From: Aestuariivivens insulae
GTDB lineage: Bacteria > Bacteroidota > Bacteroidia > Flavobacteriales > Flavobacteriaceae
Reading direction: 5' to 3'
DNA length: 64,000 nt
Assembly (NCBI RefSeq): GCF_022662195.1
Contig: NZ_JAKMCS010000006.1
Coordinates: 27,421-91,420 of the forward strand
The notes below the pieces were generated by a model. It was not told where the DNA came from. It ran no database searches and saw only the letters and a list, made by a program, of their open reading frames with translations. Shown in pieces: positions 63,932-64,000 of the stretch (the first letter of the stretch is position 1; each line of letters starts with the position of its first letter). The translations under genes and the position numbers were made by a program.

Positions 63932-64000
63932 TATTTTAGTTAAAATGCATTAATAATTATGAAGAACTCTGAAGTGATGCGTGTTTACCAGTCCAAATTT

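Overview
The window is chromosomal DNA from a member of the Bacteroidota, most likely a marine Flavobacteriaceae. This is inferred from the low GC content, the SusC/SusD pair, several TonB-dependent receptors with N-terminal carboxypeptidase-D-like domains, FG-GAP, DUF4270, DUF5689 and YaiO families, many Bacteroidota lipoprotein signals, and -7 promoter boxes of the form TAnnTTTG. I see no rRNA, tRNA, CRISPR array, prophage or transposase. The species cannot be named from sequence alone.

Layout. 1-8.4 kb: the tail of a SusC receptor, a SusD lipoprotein, a very large FG-GAP/ASPIC lipoprotein, a LytS/LytTR two-component pair and an HGSNAT-like acyltransferase; this looks like a glycan-uptake locus with its own sensor. 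8.4-10.4 kb: atpD and atpC on the minus strand. 10.5-13.3 kb: an orphan TonB receptor. 13.9-20.9 kb: glmS, a DUF4270 lipoprotein and a one-domain starch-synthase-like protein on the minus strand, then panC, panD and a flippase-like membrane protein on the plus strand; this block is bounded by two copies of a composite dispersed repeat. 21.4-29.6 kb: an esterase-fold protein without its catalytic serine, a GrpB-like protein, radA, ileS, a DksA-like protein without its zinc finger, and lspA. 29.6-32.5 kb: a tight minus-strand operon with a retropepsin-like protease, a RimK-like ATP-grasp ligase, an aspartoacylase-like hydrolase and 5-formyl-THF cyclo-ligase. 32.8-37.7 kb: uvrC, a patatin/Omp85 fusion and a small lipoprotein. 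38.2-45.8 kb: aromatic amino-acid catabolism (hmgA, hppD, kynA) with DUF3108, an M23 peptidase and pgi. 46-55.9 kb: two TonB receptors, a DUF5689 lipoprotein, two paralogous endonuclease/exonuclease/phosphatase proteins and a small membrane protein with a broken duplicate of itself. 55.9-57.2 kb: hflX. 57.2-63.8 kb: a five-gene minus-strand operon (response regulator, HEAT protein, GT2 synthase, LTA-synthase-like phosphoglycerol transferase with TPRs, TPR/YaiO outer-membrane barrel).

The best candidate for an undescribed system is that last operon. It reads as a synthase-dependent exopolysaccharide pathway in which a phosphoglycerol transferase sits between the inner-membrane synthase and the outer-membrane barrel. 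The TPR modules of the transferase and the barrel protein are recognisably homologous (23 of 54 identical positions by eye, no gaps).

The second theme is small palindromic repeats. At least five families are scattered through intergenic DNA. One palindrome lies in frame inside ileS, another supplies the C-terminus of a nuclease-family protein, and others sit at the break point of a truncated gene duplicate and between atpD and atpC.
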